The translations under genes were made by a program, and so were the position numbers. From positions 1 to 35,423 of IMG/VR virus record IMGVR_UViG_3300030406_000920: a stretch of DNA of 35,423 nt; one strand, given 5' to 3'. The notes under the pieces were generated by a model that was given only the letters and a program-made list of their open reading frames with translations, did no database searches and had not been told where the DNA came from. Of the stretch, positions 14,301 to 21,471 are shown in pieces. The stretch is from a virus. Every line of letters begins with the position of its first letter. Positions within the stretch are counted from its first letter, which is position 1.

Positions 14301-17140
14301 CTATCCTCTATATATTGTTGTTGTTCTTCTCTAGACATTGAAGCCCACTTTTGATAAGTCATAAATTGATCAAACGCTAGCTCGTCTTGAAGTTTTTTCT
14401 TTTCTTTGTTTAATTGTTTTCTTTCTTGAGATGAAATATTATCTTTTGATAACATATCTTGTATTTCAAAAAGCCTTGTTGATTTCTTTTGGTTTTCTTT
14501 AATATCTTTGTAAGTTCTATACTCACTTTGAATAACATTGTTAATATTACCCAACACTTGAGGACTTTGTAAACCTAAACTTATTATAGCACTTTTAGTA
14601 ATTAAATCAGCATCAACACCTTCCATAATAGATTTGCTATTACCCATTATCATTTTATCCATAAGGTTGTGTCCGGTTTGAGCAGCAATTTCTTCCATGA
14701 CCTCTATACCTATGTTTTTACCCATGCCTAATCCAGCATAACCATATTCTTTAAATCTATTTTTCCAAAACTGCTTTGTGCTCCAGCCCTTTGCAAAAGT
14801 GTCATCTATTCCTGTACGCATTGAATATTTATTAATTCTTCTTGCTCCATTAATATAACTTAATGTACCTAGTTTTTCACTAAACATTTCTATAGCACCA
14901 TAAGTATTTCCAGTAAGAGCTCTTTGCCATCTACTAGAATCAGCAGCGTCTTCATAATAATCAAGCTGTTGCAGCAACTGTTGTCTTAAAACTTCATCAG
15001 TAGTATTTTCTAATTGATTATTTATATTAGCAATTTGCTGTTCAGCTATTTTATATGTTTGTTCTAGTTCACCTAGTTTAGTACCACCTGAATAGCCATA
15101 AAATAAAGCCATTGAAAGACCAGTTGCTTTTTTAGCTGATTGTATTTTTAAGTATTTATCAGCAGCCCATTTAGCAGCCGGGTTTGCACTTTGTAAATCT
15201 TTTAATACTTTTTTGTTTGACAAAATTTGTCTTGGCGTAAATGCTGTTGGTAATAATTTTTGTGGTACCAACTTTCTCATTGCTTTAAATTTAGCAGCAG
15301 GTCCTAATACAGATAAAATACTAGGCGCGGCCTCCATTATAGTTTGTGTAAAATACGTGCCTATATCTCCCCAATTTTCAATATCTTTTACTGACATAGA
15401 CTTTGCTAAACCTGCTTTGTATTCAGCAGCTACGTTATAAATATCTTGCGAAGACTCTAACAGTGTTTCTATATTATTAGGATCGTCTATACCTCTAGCG
15501 TAATCAATTAAATTAAATGCACTACCCATGCCGTAAGCAGTTGGTTGCATTATAAAAGTTTGGAATTGAGCAGCAAGAAACTCTGCTAGTCCAGCAGATA
15601 GTTTAGCGCCCATGTTGTGATTCATTTGAACACTTGACATCATTAGATTTAAATTATCTAAATTAATACTAGTGTCTTCTAGCTGTTTAGCATAGTCTAT
15701 TGTAGACTGTATATTTTTTTTCATTACATCATAATCTGCTTTTATACCAGACTTATGATAACTATTTAAAGCTTCTTCTTTTTGGCCTTTTAGTTTTTGT
15801 AAATAAATTTCTTGCTCAGGGTTTAAATTTTCTCTTGATTCTAATACTTGTATTTGAGTGTTTAGAGTTCTTATTTCTTTTAAATACGGAGCTGATTTTT
15901 GATTTATATATGCTTGTTGTTTATCAAGTTCTCTAACAAAATCATTATATACAACCGTGTTTTGGTCAACGTATTTAGCTATTTCACCTTCTCTATCAAA
16001 TCTTAAAAGTTGATATTTTCCAGTTAAATCTACACCTTTGAATCTTGGAGTTTGATCTTTGTCTAAAGTACTTTTATTATTAATAGCTTCTCGCACGTTG
16101 CTTCTACCTATAGAAAAACCTCCTGTTGCTGGGTAGTCTAAAACAGTATCGCCTCTATCTGAAAAAGGTATTTTATATGTGCCACCATCAACCATGTTAC
16201 CAACTAAAGCTTCTATTTCACTAGCACTAAACTCAAGCTCTGCTAAATCTCTTGCGTATTGATCTTTAACTCTTTGGTTATATGCTGCTATATCTTTTCC
16301 TTTTCTAGCTATATCTTCTGGTAAAGAAGAAAACTCTAGTTTTTCTTCCATCTCATCAGTAAGACCAAGATCTCTTTTATATTTTCCAGTTATTTTATCT
16401 ACCTTTCTTTCTTTTTCTTTAGTTATAAAGTTAAATATATTCTCACCATACTTTTCTCTAACATCGTCTAGTGTAATATTATCCATGCCTTTTTCTTTTA
16501 AAAGCAATATTAAGTCTGCAGGCAGCGGAGGTTTTTTACCTTCTTGAATTTGTTTAATTGTTTCTGGTATCTCAAAAGGATTAAAAACTGCTTTTTGTAT
16601 TTTTTTAGTACCGGGAATATTCTCATCGTAACCAGAAAATATATAATCTATTATTTCTCTTTCATAATTTTCAGGAACAACCTCATCTCTTACAGCTTCA
16701 ATTTCTTTTTTATAACCTTCTAAAATAGGATCTTTTTTCTTTTTTACAGTTTCTAACATCAAGCTATCATCGCCTAAATCTTCAACTTGTATATTAAGAT
16801 TATTATTTTTTGCATACTGATCAAAGTCTATTCCTTTAAAATCATCTAACTGTGCAAGAGTATTATTATACTCATCTTCATAGATATAATAAAAGTCTGA
16901 TTGTCCTTTTTTATTTTTAAAAGGAAGCTGTATAAATCTATTAGGTTTTTCTTCTTCTTCTAAAGATATATTAAACTCCTCTAAAGGTTTGTCCTCTATG
17001 GTTACACCTACTAAATCTACTACAGGCTTAGAGTCTTTTCTACGTTTATATTCACGCACAACTGATTGTATCTCTTCAAAAGATCTACCATCGGATTTCA
17101 TTTGTTCTACAATAGAACCTAAACTAAAACCATCTATCAT
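8396..17140 (-). CDS. Giant polyvalent virion/ejection protein (2914 aa) with zincin and HAD phosphatase motifs
   Basis: By far the largest gene. The N-terminal about 500 residues are charged and coiled-coil-like; hydrophobic helices follow at about 600-700. A zinc-metallopeptidase motif HELLH sits at H1127-H1131, with a DEILTVIGE helix about 60 residues later able to supply a third ligand (gluzincin style). A HAD-type phosphatase domain spans about 2075-2235: DFDDT (D2078, D2080), LTARP, a Lys in KANWV, and FVDDA (D2213, D2214). An EEHTLPAS segment lies between the two motifs. The C-terminal about 500 residues contain SRPDRISQQQAGPLGR, ILAFANTPMQYNR and hydrophobic helices, a signature I associate with large phage polyvalent proteins thought to be ejected with DNA. 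It lies in the virion operon. No DxDGD RNA-polymerase motif was seen. Confidence 0.8.
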   Translation of the reverse strand: MIDGFSLGSIVEQMKSDGRSFEEIQSVVREYKRRKDSKPVVDLVGVTIEDKPLEEFNISLEEEEKPNRFIQLPFKNKKGQSDFYYIYEDEYNNTLAQLDDFKGIDFDQYAKNNNLNIQVEDLGDDSLMLETVKKKKDPILEGYKKEIEAVRDEVVPENYEREIIDYIFSGYDENIPGTKKIQKAVFNPFEIPETIKQIQEGKKPPLPADLILLLKEKGMDNITLDDVREKYGENIFNFITKEKERKVDKITGKYKRDLGLTDEMEEKLEFSSLPEDIARKGKDIAAYNQRVKDQYARDLAELEFSASEIEALVGNMVDGGTYKIPFSDRGDTVLDYPATGGFSIGRSNVREAINNKSTLDKDQTPRFKGVDLTGKYQLLRFDREGEIAKYVDQNTVVYNDFVRELDKQQAYINQKSAPYLKEIRTLNTQIQVLESRENLNPEQEIYLQKLKGQKEEALNSYHKSGIKADYDVMKKNIQSTIDYAKQLEDTSINLDNLNLMMSSVQMNHNMGAKLSAGLAEFLAAQFQTFIMQPTAYGMGSAFNLIDYARGIDDPNNIETLLESSQDIYNVAAEYKAGLAKSMSVKDIENWGDIGTYFTQTIMEAAPSILSVLGPAAKFKAMRKLVPQKLLPTAFTPRQILSNKKVLKDLQSANPAAKWAADKYLKIQSAKKATGLSMALFYGYSGGTKLGELEQTYKIAEQQIANINNQLENTTDEVLRQQLLQQLDYYEDAADSSRWQRALTGNTYGAIEMFSEKLGTLSYINGARRINKYSMRTGIDDTFAKGWSTKQFWKNRFKEYGYAGLGMGKNIGIEVMEEIAAQTGHNLMDKMIMGNSKSIMEGVDADLITKSAIISLGLQSPQVLGNINNVIQSEYRTYKDIKENQKKSTRLFEIQDMLSKDNISSQERKQLNKEKKKLQDELAFDQFMTYQKWASMSREEQQQYIEDRAALNFKEKEYYKMIYDPQFGVEGFQQRLEAMEKELIADNEKLGEYLNNKKYKEYKEYTKSLEGSGKMLTNPTIANGMMNLYAAALSLAEHHYQGEVLELKDIQAVNEYIEENNLDEQAANRLRNSYAFVNETTNQLVANNTKVFDSVAGQIAITDTTGKIISLQTADSYERFRAAISPLHELLHMEINSKKVFSDLFPEAKAATESMLNVLGKKVQQGLFPEKVYNRIKNVIDKAYTDENGVVDVDEILTVIGESIIAGDIKQSMFADMHGMKYFLNGLFRKRFPAIAGIMDPFKTSFDMFNFLSDFVNKKTTFGKNLTAVPEEQKEEIKTSAAIDQTSRAPRLDKSKFNLDTLTNEQLIRKLKNAKGYEKQVIEDVLIDAAAKVGLKTMGFDSRAGLGNITYDEGYQVARERVIDRGLLDKFDPRINDNWSTYAGSQLKFDLTDVIERSKKKLDTESTDSELAQQVVDPSTEVVEEAVVEEVEPTIDIFDILPPEVKQEAQEEIDRKIKENNIDLSDANLTFKELQQIAPYETLAKYFGIPVSRITQPQDNLRKGDDISKIQMFILKNVDRLINTRPKGNADVVQTKAVGKLKAKLEGGQSAGIRSRNFLNTEYDKVLDAKGKQKKINNNLQYRIKPGNRNRFLKSSGITNNKVDKNYVPRGPESQYIKGVLELLARNMALAGFGQAVDQQQDQAVQEQTTTPEKAATRKATVRQKTAPAKAPLLKFSKPVFSGTTDTWKNILENAGITPIDMKTDDGRKQFKAWLLKPGVSKSLPEVFWRNYGTFTGTTQGLTIEELGIIEGKYIEEYIDEEGLPAVDKFDVTFFEDGKTKRLRTYAGNFAFLNNEQVEAIVDQMIDFAKEDTDIAAAVSKDSYTKIETKLNDETFNDKQDKKLKGLYKIFKAFEGLMKEDKANIPFVAALLSSTSAYQGHFVRTSAPIRFYSIDKTGGLTEEHTLPASMVAKYLFIQAANQTLNKDTYKGIENNYFQGGLRSYDDKKLKGIGVNGVKYNYVAKAPEGWTLDQTIWLRYFNPNVANTRGGIDPNSIMLRGNQTAAQVLNLNVKGQPTTPALNKAQVQVAPKNNKKQPKISQFSKSVSNETVIDNMRMIDKALDNARDINAETKGISIYDFDDTLAFSKSKIIVTMPDGKTKKITPAEFAVQDEKLKREGAEFDFSEFTKVVKGKPGPLVPRLRKAIKKFGNENIFVLTARPQASAQSIYDFLKAIGVELPLDNIVGLEDGRPQAKANWVISKAAEGYNDFYFVDDAVKNVKAVAKVLEQVDVNSKVQQAKIRFSKSLDREFNAMIEGKTGIGMEKEYSPAKAQVVGSSKGKFKFFIPPSADDFVGLMYYLLGKGKTGDAQMAWIKTHLLDPYARAMASISLDRISMQGDYNALKEKLGIVPRNLKKKMPGEDFTVEQAVRVYIWNKQGMNIPGLSKTDLKELTDYITSNNELQVFADSLIDILKGEKYNQPKAGWLAGTITTDLVDTLDTAKRAKYLEQWQKNVDIIFSDKNMNKLEAAFGRSYRLALEDMLKRMKSGRNRGFSGDSLTGRFTDWLTNSIGTIMFFNTRSALLQTISAANFINFSDNNILAAGKAFADQKQYWKDFLQIMNSPFLKERRGGLRFNVNESDIADMAREGGPRAIISKMLAFGFLPTQIADSFAIASGGATFYRNRINTYLKQGMDQKAAEEQAFLDFREIAEESQQSSRPDRISQQQAGPLGRIILAFANTPMQYNRLIGKAISDLKNGRGDWRTNVSKIMYYSFVQNLIFNALQQALFAIAFGDSDEEEENEKTIGIANGMADSLLRGLGFGGAAVSVVKNAILRGIKESKKKNPNYDKIAYELGRLSPPISSKLSRINQANRSFKYDLDKMKSMGFDIQNPAILAIANYISASFNIPLDRAIKKMINIDDAFSQDLAMWERMALLGGWSSWEIGIDKDETTKKSKNKLRLRSGLKIKGTGLKIK
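8399..8434 (-). repeat. Tandem 15-bp repeat encoding a duplicated GLKIK tail
   Basis: The 3' end of the giant gene holds two identical copies of GGTTTAAAAATAAAA (8434-8420 and 8413-8399) spaced by 6 bases, a 21-base period. They encode GLKIK-GT-GLKIK immediately before the stop. The repeat keeps frame and looks like a protein-level tag rather than a DNA site. Confidence 0.85.
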
Positions 17141-17144
17141 TTAA

Positions 17145-18728
17145 TTATTCTTTTCCAGGCGTATCCTGATTTAAATAAATACTAAAAATTTCTTCATCAG
17201 CCATATTATCCATAACCTCTTGATCAGCGGCGGTAAGGTCATACCAGTCTCTAAACTTTTGTATATCGCCACCAAAAGTATCTATATTATTTATAATTTG
17301 AGTTAACTCTGATTTTTCTTTTGCGGTAAGACCGCCAAACTTTTTAAGAGCTCCTAACATACCCATTACAGTACCATCAAAACCTTTTACTACATCAAGT
17401 TCTCCATCATTATTTATAAATGCTATTAAATTACCAAAATCATCAAAGCCTTTTTTTCTTAATAAATTCTGTACATCAAGTGGTGTATTAACTTCGTCAT
17501 CATTCATTTTAGTTACAATTTTATTTAGATTATCTTGGTTTTCTAAACTAAAAAACTCTATATTTTCATCACCCATGACAGTCATATATCTAGCCGCGTC
17601 ATCTAAATTTATTGCTAACTTAGAAAATTGTCCAGGCGAAGTAGCATCTCTAGTAGATTCATCTATCATACCTAGTATTTGATTGTACGCGCTAGCTCCA
17701 AAAGCAAGAGAACTACCTCCACCAGAAGTAGTTTTTGGTGCTCTTACATTTATAATTTCATCAGCAGGAATATTTCTTGTAATAGCTTTGTCTATTAAAA
17801 AAGCTTCCATTGTTTGTCTCATTTCTTTATTAGAAGGATCCCATTGTTGAAAAGAGCCTAACTCTTTATCAGCATTAACCATATCTGACCAAACAACTTC
17901 CATTTCAGGATCATTAATAAGCTCTGCAAATAAACCTTTTTGAACCATTAATTCACCTAATTTTTCTGGATTATATATTTGTTTTGTTTTAATATTTCCT
18001 TGACTATCTGTATATTCATAGGTATCTGTAGCTCCTTTTAATAAACCTTTTTGAGCTTCAAACAAAGCATCTATACCTAGCTCGTCATAACTTGGTATTG
18101 TTTTAATCATAGCAAAACCTTCTTGATTAAGCAAACCACCAAGTTCATCTAAGTTCATATTGTATTGCCACTCTTGACCACCAACATTTCCACTACCTGT
18201 TAAATACATTTTACCATCTTTTTCTAAAAGCTCTATACCACTAGCGTTGTTAGCTATAGCGTCTAGCATTGCGGATAAACCATCATCGTTTACCCTAGAT
18301 ATTTTGTTTGTAGATTTAGAATCTCTATAGTATTTTATTTGCTCAATAATTTTAGGAGCTAATGCGTTATATTTATCTATATAGTTTTCTGTTTGAGATA
18401 TAATCTTTGCTCCTTCTTGTTGACTCATATGTCCATTAGCCATCAAGTTTTTTACTTTAAATATTTTATCTGCACCTTGATTAAAGAACGCATTTATATT
18501 TGAATCAAAATTTTCTACACCAGTTTCAGGTATAGTATTTATTTTATCATATACAGATGAAAATTCTTTTAATTCTTCATCTATTAATTGTTTTTGTAAG
18601 TAATCTCTTCTTAATGAATTAACCCCACTATTACTGTTAAAAGCTTTGGCTACACCAGCTCCAATAGCTAGTTGTTGTGCTTTACCTCCATATGAAACAG
18701 GTCCTGTAATAAATTGATTTTTTGCCAT
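17145..18728 (-). CDS. Putative internal virion / ejection protein, 527 aa
   Basis: A mostly helical, soluble 527-aa protein beginning MAKNQFITGP. ATG 18728 is chosen because it lies 10 bases past the upstream stop; a longer in-frame start at 18782 would overlap the preceding gene. Features: an Ala/Gly-rich N-terminal stretch (GGKAQQLAIGAGVAKAF), a charged helical middle, a Gly/Ser-rich spot (TTSGGGSS), and an acidic C-terminus. No catalytic motif recognised. It lies between the Ala/Gln-rich internal protein and the giant polyvalent protein, the usual place for core/ejection proteins in podoviruses, so a virion cargo role is inferred. Confidence 0.6.
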   Translation of the reverse strand: MAKNQFITGPVSYGGKAQQLAIGAGVAKAFNSNSGVNSLRRDYLQKQLIDEELKEFSSVYDKINTIPETGVENFDSNINAFFNQGADKIFKVKNLMANGHMSQQEGAKIISQTENYIDKYNALAPKIIEQIKYYRDSKSTNKISRVNDDGLSAMLDAIANNASGIELLEKDGKMYLTGSGNVGGQEWQYNMNLDELGGLLNQEGFAMIKTIPSYDELGIDALFEAQKGLLKGATDTYEYTDSQGNIKTKQIYNPEKLGELMVQKGLFAELINDPEMEVVWSDMVNADKELGSFQQWDPSNKEMRQTMEAFLIDKAITRNIPADEIINVRAPKTTSGGGSSLAFGASAYNQILGMIDESTRDATSPGQFSKLAINLDDAARYMTVMGDENIEFFSLENQDNLNKIVTKMNDDEVNTPLDVQNLLRKKGFDDFGNLIAFINNDGELDVVKGFDGTVMGMLGALKKFGGLTAKEKSELTQIINNIDTFGGDIQKFRDWYDLTAADQEVMDNMADEEIFSIYLNQDTPGKE

Positions 18729-18738
18729 GTTATTATTT

Positions 18739-19467
18739 TTATAGTGTATCAAAGAAATCAGCACCAACTTCTGTACCAGCAAATTGTGCTATATTACCAA
18801 ATGCTCCTGATATATTTCCAAAAAGATCTGCTTGACTTTGCTCTTGTTGTAGTTGAGCTGATCTCATTTCGCCATACATACGATCAATCTTAGCATTATC
18901 TCTAGCCTCTTGTGCTTGAAACTTATATGCTAATCCTGCTGCTTCTGCTTGTTGAACTCTTTGACCTTCACTTATTTCAATACCTTGTATTCTTCTTTCT
19001 TCATCTATTACAGCTTGTTGTCTCATTCTTTCACCTTCAGCTCTTAGTTTTTGATTTTGAGCTTCTTGTTGTTCTATACTAGCGGCTATTCCTTTTTTAC
19101 TTTTTAATGCTGCTTGAGCTAAAGCTGTAGCTCCACCAGCACTTGCGCCAGTAGCTCTTAATGTATCTAAGGTATTAGCTAAAGCTATATCAGCTTCTTC
19201 AGCCTGCATTTCTGCAGCTTGGGTTGCAACAGCTAAATCTGCAAAAGGATTTGTAATTCTATCCGATAAGTTAGTAGCCATGTCACTAAGATCTTCTACA
19301 CCAGCATAAGGATTAATTACGTCTTGCCTATTGTTTTCAAAGTTTTCAAGTGCTAAACGCATTTCTTTTGCTCTACGCGCAGCTCGCCTAGCGCTTACTC
19401 CCGCTCCAATAGATGAACTTATGGCTGACACTCCCATGCCGATCAATGATGTTGTTGCTGCTCCCAT
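18739..19467 (-). CDS. Ala/Gln-rich helical internal virion protein, 242 aa
   Basis: A 242-aa protein. Its N-terminal 25 residues are Gly/Ser/Ala-rich and mildly hydrophobic (SLIGMGVSAISSSIGAGVSA), followed by long Ala/Gln/Glu-rich helices (about 85-210) typical of coiled coils and a Gly/Phe-rich end. The architecture (small glycine-zipper-like segment plus long helices) is like T7 gp14-type internal or DNA-ejection proteins that enter the envelope at infection. It is adjacent to another putative cargo protein and the giant polyvalent protein. The role is inferred from composition and position; no direct family match is claimed. Confidence 0.6.
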   Translation of the reverse strand: MGAATTSLIGMGVSAISSSIGAGVSARRAARRAKEMRLALENFENNRQDVINPYAGVEDLSDMATNLSDRITNPFADLAVATQAAEMQAEEADIALANTLDTLRATGASAGGATALAQAALKSKKGIAASIEQQEAQNQKLRAEGERMRQQAVIDEERRIQGIEISEGQRVQQAEAAGLAYKFQAQEARDNAKIDRMYGEMRSAQLQQEQSQADLFGNISGAFGNIAQFAGTEVGADFFDTL

Positions 19468-19468
19468 A

Positions 19469-19876
19469 TTATAAATTTTTTGATAACTCGTATGACGGTT
19501 TCTCGTCCATATTCCAGTCTAAATTTTTATGTATTTCTATTAAATGTTTATTTTGTACTACACTAAACATATATTTATATCCCATTGTAGTAATAAATTC
19601 TTCTAATTCTGTTAATAATTTTTTAATTGCGTCTTGTCTATCATCTTCTTTATAATCAGGGTTAGATATAATATATTCTACCCATGCTATTTTAGAGTTT
19701 GTAAAATAAACAAAACCAGCCACTATAGGCTTATTATTTTTTTCTACCATAAAACCTCCAGTTCCATGGTTAGGTAAAAAATCTTTAGGCGGCGCAGTCC
19801 AACCTGGCCACCAATCCCACCACTCGACTAAGGTGTCCCAGTCTTTAGTGGTAAGAGCTCTTACGTTAAAATCCAT
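19469..19876 (-). CDS. GNAT-like acetyltransferase-fold protein, 135 aa
   Basis: A 135-aa protein from ATG 19876 (MDFNVRALTTKDW); a longer start would overlap the upstream gene. The order of elements fits the GNAT fold: a first strand and helix (NVRALTTKDWDTLVEWW), a WWPGWTAPP loop, GTGGFMVEKNNKPIVAGFVYF (38-58) as central strands, AWVEYIISNP (64-73) leading into the helix KEDDRQDAIKKLLTEL, and a last strand YMFSVVQNK. The usual acetyl-CoA loop (R/Q-x-x-G-x-G/A) is not clear; only DRQDAI is present. It may modify a protein during assembly or be a structural derivative. It is inserted between tail and internal-virion genes. Confidence 0.65.
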   Translation of the reverse strand: MDFNVRALTTKDWDTLVEWWDWWPGWTAPPKDFLPNHGTGGFMVEKNNKPIVAGFVYFTNSKIAWVEYIISNPDYKEDDRQDAIKKLLTELEEFITTMGYKYMFSVVQNKHLIEIHKNLDWNMDEKPSYELSKNL

Positions 19877-19886
19877 ATAATATAAT

Positions 19887-21437
19887 TTAAATTGATGATA
19901 TAACAAACTCTGATGATGCGGCAAATAATTCTTTTGTTCCGCCAGGGTTTGTTGTTTGATCTGTAGACATTTTAACCGTGGCTACATAACCTTTTATACC
20001 ACTTATATCTACACCAAATACAACTTCACCAGGTGCCACAGGTGAGTTGTTAACTAAATTAGCTACGTATTTATTTTCTTTTCTATTAAATCCAGCATAG
20101 TACTGTACGTTGTCTTCTGTATAAGCGCCTTCATAATAACTAGCTATTTGTGCGCTGTTGTCATTTGATGTTTGCCAGTTGGCGTTTACTAAATCTAAAC
20201 CTGTAACATCTGATGTTATAGAGTCTACTTGCCAGCCATTGTTTCCTTCATACGCAATTGTTTTAAATACTTTTTGTGTAGAAGGATTAGGGTTTAATAA
20301 AAATTCTATACTTGATGGGTAAGATACTCCATAAAAATTATTTCTATTAACACCAGTACCTTCGACATAATGCCTATATATGTTTCCACCTGGATCAGGT
20401 AAATCAGAGCTAGCATTGTAATCAGGTATAGAATACATAGTACCATTTACGCTAAACACAAAGTTAGGATTGTAGCTATAAAAAGTTGGCCAACCTAAAA
20501 CAGATTCATCAAAAGCTAATGTTCTAAAACCATCGCTACCTGTTTGGTTGTGTGGTTTAATATTTAAAGTATATTGCTTAGTATAATTATCCCAACCACC
20601 TATTAACTGTCCAAAGCTATCAATAGTATCTACAGTTTGAAACTGATCTCTAAAAAAGTCAGTCATACCATATCTTGATATTTCTGTTATACCATCGTGG
20701 GATAATCTAAGAACAGCACCTTTGTTTTTATCTGTAAAATATTTTCTAAAACCATATACAGCAAAACTTTCAGGGTTGTCACTAATACCGTACTCACCAG
20801 CATAAGGAACTATTTGTCCAATTACAACGTTAGCAGATGTAACTGTTCCACCACCTTCTGCAGAATATATAGCATCTTTATCTATCAATGCTCTATTAAC
20901 TTTATTTTCTTGGAAAATTATTAAGTTAGTATCTTCAGCATATATTTTTTGTATACTACCATTTCTTGGATCTACACTTTTTATAATGTCTTCTCCAACT
21001 GGAAACTGATTAGTATTGTTTACACCTGTTCTAGCATTGTATATACCACTGTAAATCATAGAGTTAAATCTAATAGCTGCTTCTGGATACTCTTCTTCTA
21101 TATAAGCTTTAACACCATAATCAACATTTACATTGTTATATCCACCTCTTATCCTAGCTTCTTCTACATGCCAGTCTAATAAAGATACAACACCTTGATC
21201 ATTAGTAATGCTCGGCACGGTTGGTACACCTGCTTGTGCAAAATATGGAAACTCTGCTCCAGTAACAGATGTATTAGGTGATATAACACCTGGATATACA
21301 AGCTTACTGGGTAGTGTTGACGTGTCTATTTCTGGATTTGGGTTGCCAGGAGTAGCAGTTAAAGTTTCTGCTCTACCGTCTACAACCTTCTTTAACCAAA
21401 AAGAGTTAAAATAATTTACTTCTACTATTGCTGGCAT
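19887..21437 (-). CDS. Tail stabilisation / muzzle-type protein, second part (516 aa)
   Basis: A 516-aa beta-rich protein. Its core (about 105-260) carries NSMIYSGIYNARTGVN, KSVDPRNGSIQKIYAEDTN, IIFQENKVNRALIDKD, IYSAEGGGT and LSHDGITEISRYGM, a block I recall as the conserved C-terminal part of crAss-like tail stabilisation/muzzle proteins and probably a beta-propeller. It directly follows the 1528-aa gene carrying the matching N-terminal part, so the two may be one split component of the tail tip that closes the channel and contacts the host. No signal peptide or enzyme motif. The 34-base gap to the upstream gene holds only an A/T-rich leader. Confidence 0.65.
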   Translation of the reverse strand: MPAIVEVNYFNSFWLKKVVDGRAETLTATPGNPNPEIDTSTLPSKLVYPGVISPNTSVTGAEFPYFAQAGVPTVPSITNDQGVVSLLDWHVEEARIRGGYNNVNVDYGVKAYIEEEYPEAAIRFNSMIYSGIYNARTGVNNTNQFPVGEDIIKSVDPRNGSIQKIYAEDTNLIIFQENKVNRALIDKDAIYSAEGGGTVTSANVVIGQIVPYAGEYGISDNPESFAVYGFRKYFTDKNKGAVLRLSHDGITEISRYGMTDFFRDQFQTVDTIDSFGQLIGGWDNYTKQYTLNIKPHNQTGSDGFRTLAFDESVLGWPTFYSYNPNFVFSVNGTMYSIPDYNASSDLPDPGGNIYRHYVEGTGVNRNNFYGVSYPSSIEFLLNPNPSTQKVFKTIAYEGNNGWQVDSITSDVTGLDLVNANWQTSNDNSAQIASYYEGAYTEDNVQYYAGFNRKENKYVANLVNNSPVAPGEVVFGVDISGIKGYVATVKMSTDQTTNPGGTKELFAASSEFVISSI

Positions 21438-21471
21438 AATTTATAATCACTTGTTTTTTAATAAATTAACA

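Noticed and set aside
10332-15440. Several + strand reading frames of 60-113 codons opposite the giant gene
   Set aside because: They lie wholly antisense to one long coding frame, have hydrophobic, Ser/Leu-rich compositions typical of reverse-complement shadows, and have no leader or operon context.
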